Positions 10,653 through 20,475 of a DNA stretch of 54,289 nucleotides are shown piece by piece (the first letter of the stretch is position 1; every line of letters begins with the position of its first letter). Source of the DNA: Halopseudomonas aestusnigri (GTDB lineage: Bacteria > Pseudomonadota > Gammaproteobacteria > Pseudomonadales > Pseudomonadaceae); contig NZ_NBYK01000011.1 in NCBI RefSeq assembly GCF_002197985.1, positions 56,275 through 110,563 of the forward strand, given 5' to 3'. A program made the translations under genes and the position numbers. The notes beneath the pieces were generated by a model. It did not search any database. It was not told where the DNA came from and was given only the letters and a program-made list of their open reading frames with translations.

Positions 10653-11465
10653 TCAGCCGGCTTGCAGGCGCTTGGCAGCGAGGCGGAACATCTCGTCGTA
10701 GATCACCTGCGGGTTGGCGCGCTTCTGCTCCAGCGCCAGGCGACCACGCTCATGCGGCAGGATCATGAACTGATCCGCCTCACTTTCACGGTAGGTAATG
10801 TCAGCCACCTCGGCCGCGCTGATCGGCGAGTTCTGCAGCAGCTTGGCCATATCGTCGCGCGCCTTGCTGTCGGGCCCGTGATAGGACTCCAGCAGATTGG
10901 TCTGGAAAAATGACGGACACACTACGCTGACCTTGATACCCAGCGGGTGCAACTCGGCCAGCAGGCTCTCCGACAGCGCCACAACGCCGGCCTTGGCGAC
11001 GTTGTAATTACTCATACCCGGCGTCTGAATGTGCGCTGCCATTGAGGCGATATTGATGATCCGACCGTGACCCTGCTTCATGAAAATCGGCATGAATGCC
11101 TTGCAGCCCTTGACCACGCCCATCAGGTTGATGCAGATCTGCGAATCCCAGTCCTCCAGCGACAGGTCCCAGAACATGCCGCCAGACGCAATGCCAGCGT
11201 TGTTGATCAGGACATCAACACCCTGCATGCGCTCTTCGCAGCTTTGCTCCAGCGCAGCCAGCTGACTGAAATCACGCACATCGCAGCGCTGGGTGAATGC
11301 CCAGCCGCCGGCAGCCGTTGCCATTCGCCGCGTTTCTTCCAGCCCGGCGTCATTGATATCGGCGAGGGCCAGACGTGCCCCCTCACGCGCGTAGCGCAGC
11401 GCCAGTTCGCGACCCAGGCCACTGCCTGCCCCGGTAATCACGACCCGCTGTCCTGTTGTTTGCAT
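10653..11465 (-). CDS. SDR family oxidoreductase
   Basis: This is a classical short-chain dehydrogenase of 270 residues. The NAD(P)-binding TGAGSGLG is at 11-18, the NNAG motif at 88-91, and the catalytic Ser141, Tyr154 and Lys158 are present (YNVAK). The C-terminal stretch past residue 220, with PHERGRLALEQKR, is longer than in many SDRs and resembles members annotated near fatty-acid genes. The substrate is not known. A GCTCGC/GCGAGC hairpin lies in the upstream gap at 11541-11558; its role is unclear. Confidence 0.88.
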   Translation of the reverse strand: MQTTGQRVVITGAGSGLGRELALRYAREGARLALADINDAGLEETRRMATAAGGWAFTQRCDVRDFSQLAALEQSCEERMQGVDVLINNAGIASGGMFWDLSLEDWDSQICINLMGVVKGCKAFMPIFMKQGHGRIINIASMAAHIQTPGMSNYNVAKAGVVALSESLLAELHPLGIKVSVVCPSFFQTNLLESYHGPDSKARDDMAKLLQNSPISAAEVADITYRESEADQFMILPHERGRLALEQKRANPQVIYDEMFRLAAKRLQAG

Positions 11466-11643
11466 GTGTTCCCCTTATCTGTCACCAGACAGTGCTGATA
11501 CGACTGTTCTTGTTGTTTTGTTACGGACTGTAAGTCTGTAGCTCGCAGTCTAGCGAGCGCACGGGGCTAGCGCGGCAAATAACACGGATAATAAAAGTCG
11601 TGAATGGACAGCTCTAGGGAAGCGTTGATCCGTCGCGCCGGCT

Positions 11644-12258
11644 TTACTGGCGATCGCGGTAATTGCGCTGGTAGCGTTGTTCGCCCATTGCGCTGATCTG
11701 ACCGTCGATCAGCGCCTCGAACGGCGCGAGCAGCCGATCGCGCTCAAATCCGGGGTGCAGCAGCGACAACGCCTCGGCGCCGGCCTCGATGGTGGACAGC
11801 GCATCGGCATGGGGTACCTTGCGCAGGCGATATCGGCTGCTCAGACCTGAAGCAAGCCTGACCTGCGGCAGCGATTGCAGAATCGGATTGAGATACAGCA
11901 ACTTGCGCGCCTTGCGCCAGGTGCCGTCGAGCAGGATCAGGCGCCGCGGGCGCGTGTCGCAAGCAACACCCAGTTCACGGGCATCCGGACCGGGAAACAG
12001 CAATTCATTGCGCCAGCCGGAATCACTCAGACGCCTGACCCAATCGGGATGATCCGCCAGTGACTCGGTGACCAGCAAGTGAGCATTAACCAGACCTGCA
12101 ACCAGCAGGCGGGCGGTATTGAGGGCGTGGGAGGCTTCATCCGGATGCTGAATCACCAGCAACTGAGTATCGGGCCACAGCCTGGGAATCAGGTGACACA
12201 GACAGTGGCTGAGCGGACGCGCACAGGCCTTACAGCGCGGACGAGAACCTTGGGGCAT
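11644..12258 (-). CDS. tapT: DTW-domain tRNA-uridine aminocarboxypropyltransferase
   Basis: The protein belongs to the DTW family, whose characterised members (E. coli TapT/YfiP) transfer the aminocarboxypropyl group of S-adenosylmethionine to U47 of tRNA to make acp3U. The N-terminal cysteine cluster CKACARPLSHCLC suits a zinc-binding head, and the core has LLDGTWRKARKL, the family DTW motif with the usual D-x-T-W spacing. Length is 204 residues from the ATG; a GTG one codon earlier is also possible and neither has a good Shine-Dalgarno. The gene stands alone, 59 bases after the ccoM-like gene on the same strand. Confidence 0.85.
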   Translation of the reverse strand: MPQGSRPRCKACARPLSHCLCHLIPRLWPDTQLLVIQHPDEASHALNTARLLVAGLVNAHLLVTESLADHPDWVRRLSDSGWRNELLFPGPDARELGVACDTRPRRLILLDGTWRKARKLLYLNPILQSLPQVRLASGLSSRYRLRKVPHADALSTIEAGAEALSLLHPGFERDRLLAPFEALIDGQISAMGEQRYQRNYRDRQ

Positions 12259-12317
12259 CACGGGCTACCAGCATTACACGGCAGTCCATTATGCCCCAGT
12301 CAACAACACCAGGCAGA

Positions 12318-12434
12318 TCACTGGTTTTTCTTTTTGTGCGCATCGCGCCAGATGAACAGACCAACACCGCCCAGAAAGGCAACCATCAGACCGACAGTAA
12401 TCACACCAGCAATGACCGCTTCATCAATGTACAT
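12318..12434 (-). CDS. ccoM: CcoM-like small subunit of cbb3-type cytochrome oxidase
   Basis: This 38-codon gene encodes one transmembrane helix. It starts MYIDEAVIAGVITVGLMV, continues AFLGGVGLFIW, and ends in a charged tail with RDAHKKKNQ. Its form and sequence match CcoM, the short single-helix subunit found with the cbb3 oxidase of P. stutzeri and proposed to help assembly or stability; this comparison is from memory. The ATG is preceded by a very strong AGGAGGTG at 5 bases, which supports real translation. An ANR/FNR-type box about 60 bases upstream fits control by low oxygen, as for cbb3-2 oxidase. No ccoNOPQ gene is in the window. Any other single-helix protein remains possible. Confidence 0.8.
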   Translation of the reverse strand: MYIDEAVIAGVITVGLMVAFLGGVGLFIWRDAHKKKNQ

Positions 12435-12491
12435 AAGGCACCTCCTGCGTTTTCAATGACTGCAGGTTAAGCCTTACGACATGCGGGGTTA

Positions 12492-12505
12492 TTGACACGG
12501 ATCAA
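12492..12505 (-). promoter_or_regulatory. ANR/FNR box upstream of ccoM
   Basis: On the minus strand the site reads TTGAT-CCGT-GTCAA, one base off the symmetrical consensus TTGAT-N4-ATCAA. A TAACCT at about 22 bases past the box could be the -10, which is the class II spacing where the regulator overlaps -35. It would make ccoM transcription oxygen-limited. Confidence 0.72.
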
Positions 12506-12522
12506 TGGCAGGTGTTGCCACA

Positions 12523-12702
12523 CTAACGCGATTTCTTTCCTTTCTTGCGCTTCTTGCCACCGGCCTTGCCAGACGGCAGCGGCAGCGCCCGGGAGAACGC
12601 ATCACGCATAGCCTCCAGGCGAGCATCGTGGATATCGTGAATGCGTTGACGACGCGCCTCGGCAAAGTCGATTACAGCAGGGGTGTCATGTTTATCTGTC
12701 AT
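12523..12702 (-). CDS. small conserved hypothetical protein with lysine-rich tail
   Basis: The predicted product has 59 residues: MTDKHDTPAVIDFAEARRQRI at the start cut short here, a helical, charged middle, and a strongly basic C-terminus, GGKKRKKGKKSR. I do not recognise a named family. I chose the ATG at 12702 because a GAAGG lies about nine bases upstream; an ATG eleven codons earlier lacks one. It lies 48 bases after the next small gene on the same strand and both sit opposite rapA, an arrangement I recall from other pseudomonads. The basic tail suggests nucleic-acid or ribosome contact, which is inference only. Confidence 0.62.
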   Translation of the reverse strand: MTDKHDTPAVIDFAEARRQRIHDIHDARLEAMRDAFSRALPLPSGKAGGKKRKKGKKSR

Positions 12703-12750
12703 CGCTTGACCTTCACGGACGATGTTGAGAGCCATCAGACTAGCATCGCC

Positions 12751-13008
12751 TCAGACTTCGATGTCAACCAGCAACCCCTTCTTTGGCAGGTCCAGCTCGC
12801 GTTCCTCCGGCGGCTGCTCCTGCAGGGTATGCACGCGACGGCGGCGACGGCGGCGGTCCGGCCAGCGCCCCTTGTCCTGGCGACGACGCTCAACCTGCTC
12901 AGTTGTGGCGTCGTGCACGGGCTCGGTGGCCGCGGACGGCTTGACCTCTGTTTTGGCCCTGAACGCATCATTTTGCGCTCCTGCAGGCGGCAAACCCGGA
13001 ATCAGCAT
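12751..13008 (-). CDS. small hypothetical protein with arginine-rich core
   Basis: This gene would encode 85 residues with an unstructured N-terminal half, a run of seven arginines (PDRRRRRRRVH, about residues 50-60), and a hydrophobic end with LDLPKKGLLVDIEV. The end reads like a conserved short motif and the coding frame is intact, but the family is unknown to me. The ATG has only a weak GAGG at 11 bases. It is divergent from rapA across a 242-base gap and probably co-transcribed with the lysine-rich small gene. A frame created by GC-rich sequence cannot be fully excluded. Confidence 0.55.
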   Translation of the reverse strand: MLIPGLPPAGAQNDAFRAKTEVKPSAATEPVHDATTEQVERRRQDKGRWPDRRRRRRRVHTLQEQPPEERELDLPKKGLLVDIEV

Positions 13009-13250
13009 GATTGTTGAACCTCATCGCCCGGACGCCGGATTTCCAGCGTCAACACACACCACGTCTACAATGGTTATCGACTGTTAGACCAATAGGTTTA
13101 CCTCTGTACTGTGTCATTGCGCACAAAACTGAGCAATTTTTAATCAATGCAAGATGTTCAGACCGACCTGATCGGCGCAACACCGCGGTTTCGGGTACCC
13201 GGACGATCGGGTAAGATATGCGCCCTTTTTTGCACCACCAGGAGAGCGGC

Positions 13251-16088
13251 ATGACAGGTTTTACCCCCGGACAACGCTGGGTCAGCGACAGCGAATCGGA
13301 ACTGGGTCTCGGTACGGTACTGTCGCAGGACGCCCGCCTGGTAGTCATGCTCTTCCCCGCCAGCGGCGAAACCCGCCACTACGCGCTGCGCAACGCGCCG
13401 CTTACCCGCGTGCGTTTCAGTCCGGGCGACAGCATTACCCACCACGAAGGCTGGAGCATGATCGTCAGCGACGTGGTCGAAGAGGATGGTCTGCTGGCGT
13501 ACGCCGGCCTGCGGGACGACGGCACCCCGGCCGCCTTTGCCGAAACCATGCTGGACAATTTCATTCAGTTCCGGCTGGCCAGCGATCGTCTGTTCGCCAG
13601 CCAGATCGACCCCCTGCCCTGGTTCAGCCTGCGCTTTGAAAGCCTGCGCCATTTCTGCCGCATCCAGCGCTCGCCGCTGCTTGGCCTGGCCGGAGTGCGC
13701 ACCCAACCGATCGGCCATCAGCTGCATATCGCCCGCGACGTTGCCGACCGCATGGCCCCACGCGTGCTGCTGGCTGACGAAGTGGGTCTGGGCAAAACCA
13801 TCGAAGCCGGCCTGATCCTGCATCGCCAGCTGCAGACCGGCCGCATCCGTCGCGTGCTGATCGTCGTGCCCGAGAACCTGCAGCATCAATGGCTGGTCGA
13901 GATGCGCCGTCGCTTCAATCTCGAGTTCGCCCTGTTCAATGCCGACCGCTGCAACGGTGCCGAAAACAACCCGTTCGAAGAGGCCCAGCTGGCATTGGTC
14001 GCGCTGGAGTTCCTGCTGGAAAACGACAAGGCACGGGACTACCTGGACCAGTCCGACTGGGACATGCTCATTGTCGATGAAGCGCATCACCTGGTCTGGC
14101 ACGAAGAGCAGCCAAGCGAAGAGTACACACTGATTGAAGGCCTTGCCCGGCGCACACCGGCGGTACTGTTGCTGACAGCGACCCCGGAACAACTGGGCCA
14201 GGCCAGTCACTTTGCCCGTCTGCGCCTGCTTGACCCGGACCGCTTCCACAGCCTGGAAGAGTTCATCAGGGAAACCGAGCGGTACCAGCCGGTCGCCGAA
14301 GCGGTACAGCACCTGCTCGAGCAGGACAGCCTAAGCGCAGAGGACAGTGCTGCCATCACCGGTTGGCTGGGTGACAGCGCCACCAGCCTGCTGAATAGCG
14401 TGAACAGCGATAGCGCTGACGCCGCGGCTGCCCGCGAGAGCCTGATCCGCCAGCTGCTGGACCGCCACGGCACAGGCCGCGTTCTCTATCGCAATACCCG
14501 CGCCGCAATCGCCGGCTTTCCGGAGCGCGAGCTGCACGCCTACCCGCTGCCCTGCCCCGAGCAATATCAGGACCTAGAAGGCCAGGCTGCCCTGTATCCG
14601 GAACAGACGATGCAGGCAGATCGGGACGCCGACGCCCCCTGGTGGCAGGCCGACCCACGGGTCGAATGGCTGATCGACACCCTCAAGCTGCTCAAGCGCA
14701 CCAAGATTCTGGTCATCTGTGCCCACGCCGAAACAGCACTCGATCTGGAGGACGCCCTGCGCGTGCGCAGCGGGATTCCGGCCTCCGTTTTCCATGAAGG
14801 CATGAGCATCATCGAGCGCGATCGTGCGGCGGCCTTCTTCGCCGACGAGGAGTTTGGTGCCCAGGTGCTGATCTGCTCGGAAATCGGCAGCGAGGGCCGC
14901 AACTTCCAGTTTGCCCACCATCTGGTCATGTTTGATCTGCCAAGCCATCCGGACCTGCTCGAGCAGCGCATCGGCCGTCTCGACCGTATCGGCCAGCAGC
15001 ACACCATCCAGCTGCATGTGCCCTATCTTGAAGGGACCGCCCAGGCGCATCTGGTCGAGTGGTACGACAGCGCGCTGAACGCCTTCCGTGCTACCTGCCC
15101 GACCGGCAATGCCCTGCAGCACCAGTTTGGCAGCGAGCTGCTGCAGCACCTGGACCATCCGCACCAGGACGGCTGGGAAAGCCTGATCGAACGTGCCCGC
15201 ACGCAGCGTCTGGCGCTGGAAGAGGAGATGCACAACGGCCGTGACCGGCTGCTGGAACTGCATTCGCGCGGCCACAAGGACTCCGAACAGATGCTGGAGA
15301 CCATCGCCCGTCAGGACAGTGACTTCCAGCTGCCTATCTACATGGAACGCCTGTTCGATGTATTCGGCGTCGACAGCGAGGATCATTCCGACAACGCACT
15401 GATTCTGCGCCCGGGCGAACGCATGCTGGATGCCGGCTTCCCGCTGGGTAACGACGAAGGCGTGACCATCACCTATGATCGCGACACGGCCCTGTCACGC
15501 GAAGACATGCAGTTTCTCACCTGGGAACACCCGATGCTGCAGGGCGGCATGGATCTGGTGCTGTCCGGCAGCATGGGCAACAGTGCCGTCGGCTTGCTGA
15601 AGAACAAGGCCCTCAAACCCGGCACCATGCTGCTGGAGTGTATCTACGTCTGCGAGGCGGTGGCCCCGCGCGCGCTGCAGCTGCAGCGTGTACTGCCGCC
15701 CACGCCGATCCGCTGCCTGCTGGATATCAACGGTAACAACCTGGCAGCCAAGGTCAGCTTTGACACGCTGGATTCGCAGGTCGAATCAGTGCCGCGGCAG
15801 CTGGCTGTGAAGATCGCCAAAACCCAGCGCGAGCCTATCGAGAAGGTGCTGGGCAAAGGGGAGCAGGCAGCAGCCGCGCAGCACCAGCAACTGGTTGAAG
15901 CCGCACGACAGCAGCTGGGCAACGAGCTGCGCGAAGAGATTGAGCGGCTGAAGGCCCTGCAGCAGGTCAACCCGCTGGTCCGCGATGAAGAAATCGAGGC
16001 GCTGGAGCAACGCCTGCGTGAGGGTGACCACCTGCTGCAACAGGCCAAACTGCGGCTCGATGCGATTCGCGTACTGGTGGCTGGCTAA
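13251..16088 (+). CDS. rapA: RNA polymerase-associated helicase RapA
   Basis: RapA (HepA) is a SWI2/SNF2 ATPase that binds RNA polymerase and recycles it after transcription. The 945 residues match the family length. The N-terminal tudor-like region is followed by the ATPase core, with Walker A DEVGLGKT (Lys182), DEAH (276-279), LLTATP, and the C-terminal helicase lobe with [11 protein letters not shown]. The start [12 protein letters not shown] follows AGGAGAGCGGC; the 11-codon upstream extension is unlikely. The gene converges on the patatin gene, with a hairpin covering the junction. Confidence 0.96.
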   Translation: MTGFTPGQRWVSDSESELGLGTVLSQDARLVVMLFPASGETRHYALRNAPLTRVRFSPGDSITHHEGWSMIVSDVVEEDGLLAYAGLRDDGTPAAFAETMLDNFIQFRLASDRLFASQIDPLPWFSLRFESLRHFCRIQRSPLLGLAGVRTQPIGHQLHIARDVADRMAPRVLLADEVGLGKTIEAGLILHRQLQTGRIRRVLIVVPENLQHQWLVEMRRRFNLEFALFNADRCNGAENNPFEEAQLALVALEFLLENDKARDYLDQSDWDMLIVDEAHHLVWHEEQPSEEYTLIEGLARRTPAVLLLTATPEQLGQASHFARLRLLDPDRFHSLEEFIRETERYQPVAEAVQHLLEQDSLSAEDSAAITGWLGDSATSLLNSVNSDSADAAAARESLIRQLLDRHGTGRVLYRNTRAAIAGFPERELHAYPLPCPEQYQDLEGQAALYPEQTMQADRDADAPWWQADPRVEWLIDTLKLLKRTKILVICAHAETALDLEDALRVRSGIPASVFHEGMSIIERDRAAAFFADEEFGAQVLICSEIGSEGRNFQFAHHLVMFDLPSHPDLLEQRIGRLDRIGQQHTIQLHVPYLEGTAQAHLVEWYDSALNAFRATCPTGNALQHQFGSELLQHLDHPHQDGWESLIERARTQRLALEEEMHNGRDRLLELHSRGHKDSEQMLETIARQDSDFQLPIYMERLFDVFGVDSEDHSDNALILRPGERMLDAGFPLGNDEGVTITYDRDTALSREDMQFLTWEHPMLQGGMDLVLSGSMGNSAVGLLKNKALKPGTMLLECIYVCEAVAPRALQLQRVLPPTPIRCLLDINGNNLAAKVSFDTLDSQVESVPRQLAVKIAKTQREPIEKVLGKGEQAAAAQHQQLVEAARQQLGNELREEIERLKALQQVNPLVRDEEIEALEQRLREGDHLLQQAKLRLDAIRVLVAG

Positions 16089-16100
16089 GGGCGGATCCGG

Positions 16101-16137
16101 CTGGTGCCGAAGCCGCTCAGGAAGCGTTCGGCACCAG
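16101..16137. terminator. hairpin between convergent rapA and patatin genes
   Basis: A perfect 11-bp inverted repeat, CTGGTGCCGAA/TTCGGCACCAG, encloses a further CGCT/AGCG stem. It overlaps the last codons of the patatin gene and lies 12 bases after the rapA stop. There is no clear U-tract on either strand, so bidirectional termination is likely but unproven. Confidence 0.5.
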
Positions 16138-17298
16138 ACAGAGCAGCCCCAAAAAGCGCTGCAGGGCATCGCGCTGGGCCATCGCATCACGCCGGCCCAG
16201 CTCTATCAGCTCGCGGGTGTAATCCGCCTCAAACAGCAGATAGCTGACCACGCTGCCGCCTGATGCCCGGGTTGCACCGCTGCCGCGCAGGAAGGTCCGC
16301 AAGGAGCGAGGCAGCAGCTTGCGGTGTCTGGCCGCGATCACATCCAGCGGTTCGCTCGGCGAAATGATCTGTACCTCAACCTGACGTACCCCCCTGCCCG
16401 ACTGCCGTGCAGCGCTTGGCAGGTAACCGGCAAGCCGATTCATCCGGTCCAGCAGCTCGACATCCGCTTCAAGATTATCGACAAAGGTACTGTTCAGCAG
16501 ATGCCCGCCGATCTGCGCCAGCGTTGGCGGCGCAGCAGCCCGCAGGCGCGGCCCGCGTCGCCCGCCTGGAGGATCGGCCAGATTGTCCGACACGCCGATC
16601 ACCAAAACCTTGTTGGCACCCAGATGCAGCGCCGGGCTGATGGGCGCCTGCTGGCGCACAGCCCCATCGCCGAACCACTCGCGGTTGAGCAGAACCGGGG
16701 GAAATACCAGCGGAATGGCCGACGACGCCATCAGGTGTTCCAGCCCCAGCCGCGTCTGCACACCTACCCGCCGGTGCCGCGACCAGGGCGCGATCCGTTC
16801 GCGACCCTGATAGAAATTGACCGACTCGGCCGACTGATAGCCAAATGCACTGACCGATACCGCCTGCAGCAGGCCGGCCTGCAGCGCCTCATCAATCCGG
16901 CCAAAGTGCAGGGTGCGCTGCAGCAGAGCGCGCAACGGCGTGTTATCCAGCAGGGCCGTCGGCTGCCTGCCTGGAAACCCCAGCAGGTTGGCCTTGAGCC
17001 AGCGCCAGGCCTGAGCAGTAACGCCCGGCCAGTCTGTCCGGTACACCTGGTCACAGTGAAAACCGGACCAGACCGCATCCAGACGATTCACCCCTTCGGC
17101 AAAATGCTGCGCATGGGTCGCCAGCGCCAGCGCGTTGATTGCGCCCGCAGACGTGCCGCAGATGACCGGAAAGGGGTTCGCCGCGCCCTCCGGCAACAGC
17201 TCGGCGATGACCGACAGCACGCCGACCTGATAGGCCGCACGGGCACCGCCTCCAGACAGGATCAGCCCGGCGCAATCACTGCCGATACGCGGAGTCAT
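16117..17298 (-). CDS. patatin-like phospholipase family protein
   Basis: Patatin-fold hydrolases cleave acyl esters of lipids with a Ser-Asp dyad. The 393-residue protein has the oxyanion motif [12 protein letters not shown] (residues 15-26), the nucleophile elbow GTSAG (Ser50) and the FGDGAV aspartate motif (Asp211), so it should be catalytic. There is no signal peptide and no beta-barrel domain, so it differs from the secreted PlpD type. The C-terminal third resembles the soluble patatin group that acts at the inner membrane. Its ATG overlaps the lpxL stop by one base (TGATG), so it is translationally coupled to a lipid A acyltransferase. That suggests a role in envelope lipid turnover, as inference. 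Confidence 0.9.
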   Translation of the reverse strand: MTPRIGSDCAGLILSGGGARAAYQVGVLSVIAELLPEGAANPFPVICGTSAGAINALALATHAQHFAEGVNRLDAVWSGFHCDQVYRTDWPGVTAQAWRWLKANLLGFPGRQPTALLDNTPLRALLQRTLHFGRIDEALQAGLLQAVSVSAFGYQSAESVNFYQGRERIAPWSRHRRVGVQTRLGLEHLMASSAIPLVFPPVLLNREWFGDGAVRQQAPISPALHLGANKVLVIGVSDNLADPPGGRRGPRLRAAAPPTLAQIGGHLLNSTFVDNLEADVELLDRMNRLAGYLPSAARQSGRGVRQVEVQIISPSEPLDVIAARHRKLLPRSLRTFLRGSGATRASGGSVVSYLLFEADYTRELIELGRRDAMAQRDALQRFLGLLCLVPNAS

Positions 17299-18269
17299 CA
17301 GCTGCGCCGTGCCCGGCGCTTGCGCCGACGCCGCTTGGCATACGGCCGACTTTGCCCTTCAGGCCGCGTCTTGAAGCGGCGATGCACCCACATGTATTGC
17401 TCAGGCTGCTCACGCACAGCCTGTTCAACCCACTGATTGATGCGCAGCGCGTCCGCGGTCTCGCTTTCGCCGGGAAAATCAGTCAGCGGCGGATGCACGG
17501 TCAGCCGGTAGCCCTGTCCGTTTGGCAGCCGGGTCTGGGTAAAGGGCACCACCAGCGCCTTGCCCAGACGAGCAAAGGTACTGGTGGCGGTAACGGTCGC
17601 CGCTTCAACCCCGAATAACGGCACAAAGACACTGGCCTTACGGCCGTAGTCCTGGTCCGGCGCATACCAGATTGCCCGGCCGGTGCGCAGCGAACGCATC
17701 ATGCTGCGCACGTCCTCGCGCTCCACTGCCTTGGCATCTAGATTGTGACGCTCGCGGCCCCGACGCTGCACAAAATCAAAGGCCGCGTTGCGATGCTCAC
17801 GGTACATGCCATCGATGGTTACCGCCTGCCCCAGCAGGGCAGCACCGATCTCCAGAGTGGTGAAGTGCAGCGACATCAGGACCACACCCTTGCCCTGGGC
17901 TGCAGCATTGGTCAAATGCTCAAGTCCCTCGATATGCGCCAGACCAGCCAGCCGCTTGCGCGGCCACCACCAGGCCATGGCCATTTCAAACAGGGCGATG
18001 CCGTTGGAGGCAAAGTTCTCGCGCAACAGGCGCTCACGCGCAATCTCCGACATCTCGGGAAAGCACAGCGCCAGGTTGGTACGGGCGACCTCACGGCGCT
18101 CGCCCATGAGATGGAACATGCCCCACCCTACAACCCGCCCAAGAGCCAGCAGCCAGCGGTACGGCAACTGGATCACCAGCCACAGCAGTCCCAGCCCAAG
18201 CCAGAGTAACCAGTAACGCGGATGCAGCAATGCTGCAGAAAAGCCCGGCCTTTCCATCAACGGATCCAT
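17298..18269 (-). CDS. lpxL: LpxL/HtrB-family lipid A acyltransferase
   Basis: This family adds secondary acyl chains (often laurate) to lipid A at the inner membrane. The 323-residue protein has an N-terminal membrane anchor (about residues 18-38) and the catalytic HX4E, His135 to Glu140 in LHFTTLE. Conserved GMYREHRN and APDQDYG segments follow. The C-terminus is strikingly basic ([11 protein letters not shown]). It sits divergent to minC, as the htrB homologue does in P. aeruginosa. LpxL versus LpxM type cannot be fixed from sequence alone; LpxL is more likely on context. Confidence 0.9.
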   Translation of the reverse strand: MDPLMERPGFSAALLHPRYWLLWLGLGLLWLVIQLPYRWLLALGRVVGWGMFHLMGERREVARTNLALCFPEMSEIARERLLRENFASNGIALFEMAMAWWWPRKRLAGLAHIEGLEHLTNAAAQGKGVVLMSLHFTTLEIGAALLGQAVTIDGMYREHRNAAFDFVQRRGRERHNLDAKAVEREDVRSMMRSLRTGRAIWYAPDQDYGRKASVFVPLFGVEAATVTATSTFARLGKALVVPFTQTRLPNGQGYRLTVHPPLTDFPGESETADALRINQWVEQAVREQPEQYMWVHRRFKTRPEGQSRPYAKRRRRKRRARRS

Positions 18270-18365
18270 TCAACGAAAACCCACATTCTATGACCTGTAG
18301 CCGCCTGATCGCCAGCCGCGATGCCCGAACGACGCCAAAGCCCCGCCAGTCAGACCGAAGCCGGC

Positions 18366-18394
18366 TTGCGATCAACCGGCTGTATCTATATAAG
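18366..18394 (+). promoter_or_regulatory. candidate promoter of minC
   Basis: TTGCGA and TATAAG are spaced by exactly 17 bases, predicting a start near 18401 and a leader of about 70 bases before the minC ATG. Confidence 0.5.
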
Positions 18395-18470
18395 GAAGCG
18401 CAGAACAGCGGGTACGCCCGCGGCCGCTCCGAGCGCCGGGGCGCGCCCCAATTTGCAAACTGGATTGATC

Positions 18471-19223
18471 ATGACTGCTGATACTACCCTCGACCTGCTC
18501 GACAACGACCCGGTATTCCACCTCAAGGGCGGCATGCTGACGATGACGCTGGTCGAGCTGATTCGCCTGGCACCGGACCAGTTCGCCCGGCAGCTGGCTG
18601 AAAAGGTCGAGCAGGCGCCCAATTTCTTCGTCGACACCCCGGTGGTGATTGCCCTCGACAAACTGAACGAGCCGCTGACCGACCTTACCTTGCGCCACCT
18701 GTTGAACCTCTGCCGTGACCACGGCCTGCAGCCGGTTGCCCTGCGCGGCGGCGAGGCGTTCCGCGAGCTGGCTCAGGGCGCCAATATGGTACTGCTGCCC
18801 CCCGGCCGTCAGCGCGAGCGCAGCCTGGATCTGCCTGAACCGCCCCCCAAACCGGCACCGGCACCGGCCGTCGAAATCCCGCCACCACCGGCCGCCATCG
18901 CTGGCAAAATCATCACCGATCCGGTCCGCGGTGGCCAGCAGGTGTATGCCCGCGGCGGCGACCTGATCGTCATGGCCCCGGTGAGCGCCGGTGCCGAGCT
19001 GCTCGCCGACGGCCATATCCACGTCTACGGGCCGCTACGCGGGCGCGCCCTTGCCGGTGTGCAGGGCAACCAGGAGGCGCGTATTTTCTGTCAGAGCCTG
19101 GAAGCCGAGCTGGTTTCCATTGCCGGGCAGTACAAGGTGGCCGAAGATCTGCGCAAGCAACAATGGAAGCAGGCCGTGCAGATCAGCCTGGAGGGTGACA
19201 GCTTGAAGATCAGCGGGCTTTAA
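18471..19223 (+). CDS. minC: septum site-determining protein MinC
   Basis: MinC blocks FtsZ assembly away from midcell and is recruited to the membrane by MinD. The 250-residue product has an N-terminal FtsZ-inhibitory domain (about 1-110), a proline-rich linker ([19 protein letters not shown]) and a C-terminal beta-helix domain with [19 protein letters not shown] and [19 protein letters not shown], which carries the MinD-binding face. The ATG of [11 protein letters not shown] was chosen over 50 codons of unrelated upstream frame. It heads minCDE, with a 143-base gap before minD in which I see no gene. Confidence 0.95.
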   Translation: MTADTTLDLLDNDPVFHLKGGMLTMTLVELIRLAPDQFARQLAEKVEQAPNFFVDTPVVIALDKLNEPLTDLTLRHLLNLCRDHGLQPVALRGGEAFRELAQGANMVLLPPGRQRERSLDLPEPPPKPAPAPAVEIPPPPAAIAGKIITDPVRGGQQVYARGGDLIVMAPVSAGAELLADGHIHVYGPLRGRALAGVQGNQEARIFCQSLEAELVSIAGQYKVAEDLRKQQWKQAVQISLEGDSLKISGL

Positions 19224-19366
19224 CCGATACTGTCGAGCCATTCGGGGGCCCTCTTTCTCTGGTCTGTGACCGAGTTCCGCCGTAGCCATATTCCTTATCA
19301 CCGCACCGGGAACCAATTGAGTCCGGTGCGCTCCACTATCCAGACAATTTCGACAGGAAGGTCATT

Positions 19367-20176
19367 TTGGCAAAAGTCATCGTTGTCACATCAGGCAAAG
19401 GCGGGGTGGGCAAAACGACCACCAGTGCCGCCATCGGTACCGGACTGGCACTGCGCGGTTTCAAGACCGTCATCGTCGACTTCGACGTGGGCCTGCGTAA
19501 TCTGGATCTGATCATGGGCTGCGAACGCCGCGTGGTCTACGACTTCGTAAACCTGATCAATGGCGATTCCAATCTGAATCAGACCCTGATCAAGGACAAG
19601 CGCTCCGACAACCTGTTCATCCTGCCGGCGTCCCAGACCCGCGACAAGGACGCCCTGACCGTCGAAGGCGTGGAGCGTGTTCTGAACGAGCTGAAGGAAA
19701 CCTTCGACTACATCGTCTGCGACTCCCCGGCCGGCATCGAGAAAGGTGCTCACCTGGCCATGTATTTCGCCGACGAGGCCGTTGTGGTCACCAACCCGGA
19801 AGTCTCCTCCGTGCGCGACTCCGACCGCATGCTGGGTCTGCTCTCGAGCAAATCCCGCCGCGCCGAGAACGGCGAGAAGATCAAGGAAAACCTGCTGCTG
19901 ACCCGCTACAACCCCGAGCGTGTTGAAAACGGCGAAATGCTGTCAGTGTCAGACGTGGAAGACATTCTCTCCATCCCGCTGCTGGGCGTTATCCCCGAGT
20001 CACAGGCCGTTCTCAAGGCCTCGAACCAGGGTATTCCGGTGATCATGGACGAGAAAAGCGATGCCGGTCAGGCCTACAGTGACGCCGTCGAGCGCCTGCT
20101 GGGCAAGGATATTCCGCACCGGTTCCTGGAAGCACAGAAGAAGGGCCTGCTGCAGCGCCTGTTCGGAGGGCGTTAA
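19367..20176 (+). CDS. minD: septum site-determining protein MinD
   Basis: MinD is a membrane-associated ATPase of the ParA/Mrp group. The deviant Walker A KGGVGKT spans residues 11-17, and the C-terminal amphipathic helix, [10 protein letters not shown], mediates membrane binding. At 269 residues it is full length. The start is a TTG: it is followed in frame by [12 protein letters not shown] and preceded by AGGAAGG at suitable spacing, with no in-frame ATG that would preserve the P-loop. The stop overlaps the minE ATG (TAATG), so MinD and MinE output is coupled. Confidence 0.97.
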   Translation: MAKVIVVTSGKGGVGKTTTSAAIGTGLALRGFKTVIVDFDVGLRNLDLIMGCERRVVYDFVNLINGDSNLNQTLIKDKRSDNLFILPASQTRDKDALTVEGVERVLNELKETFDYIVCDSPAGIEKGAHLAMYFADEAVVVTNPEVSSVRDSDRMLGLLSSKSRRAENGEKIKENLLLTRYNPERVENGEMLSVSDVEDILSIPLLGVIPESQAVLKASNQGIPVIMDEKSDAGQAYSDAVERLLGKDIPHRFLEAQKKGLLQRLFGGR

Positions 20177-20433
20177 TGAGCATTTTCGATTATTTCCGCG
20201 ATCGCAAGAAGTCGACGCCCGCGTCGATTGCCAAGGAGCGCCTGCAGATCATCGTCGCCCACGAGCGTGGCCAGCGTAATCAGCCGGACTACCTGCCGCA
20301 GCTGCAGCAAGAAATCATCGATGTCATCAGCAAGTACGTTCCTATCGATCGCGAACAGGTACACGTCGCGCTGGACAATCAGGATGATTGCTCGATTCTT
20401 GAACTCAACATCACCCTGCCCGAACGCCCTTGA
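20176..20433 (+). CDS. minE: cell division topological specificity factor MinE
   Basis: MinE stimulates MinD ATPase and drives the oscillation that places the septum. The 85-residue protein has the N-terminal membrane-targeting [12 protein letters not shown], the anti-MinCD region with [14 protein letters not shown], and the dimerising topological domain that follows. Translation is coupled to minD by a four-base stop-start overlap. Confidence 0.97.
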   Translation: MSIFDYFRDRKKSTPASIAKERLQIIVAHERGQRNQPDYLPQLQQEIIDVISKYVPIDREQVHVALDNQDDCSILELNITLPERP

Positions 20434-20440
20434 GCAAGTC

Positions 20441-20464
20441 GGTGCCGCCCGTCCGGGCGGCGCC
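20441..20464 (+). terminator. GC-rich hairpin between minE and rluA
   Basis: A 10-bp stem with a four-base GTCC loop (GTGCCGCCC pairing with GGGCGGCGCC, one G-T pair) follows minE. There is no U-tract, and rluA starts 12 bases later, so it may stabilise the minCDE message or damp read-through rather than terminate. Confidence 0.4.
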
Positions 20465-20475
20465 GCGGATTTCCC

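Noticed and set aside
11541..11558. GCTCGC-AGTCTA-GCGAGC hairpin as a terminator
   Set aside because: It lies roughly 90 bases past the DTW gene with no U-tract on either strand; role unclear.
13158..14312. 384-codon minus frame antisense to rapA
   Set aside because: RapA Walker motifs are on plus; the shadow has no recognisable domain.
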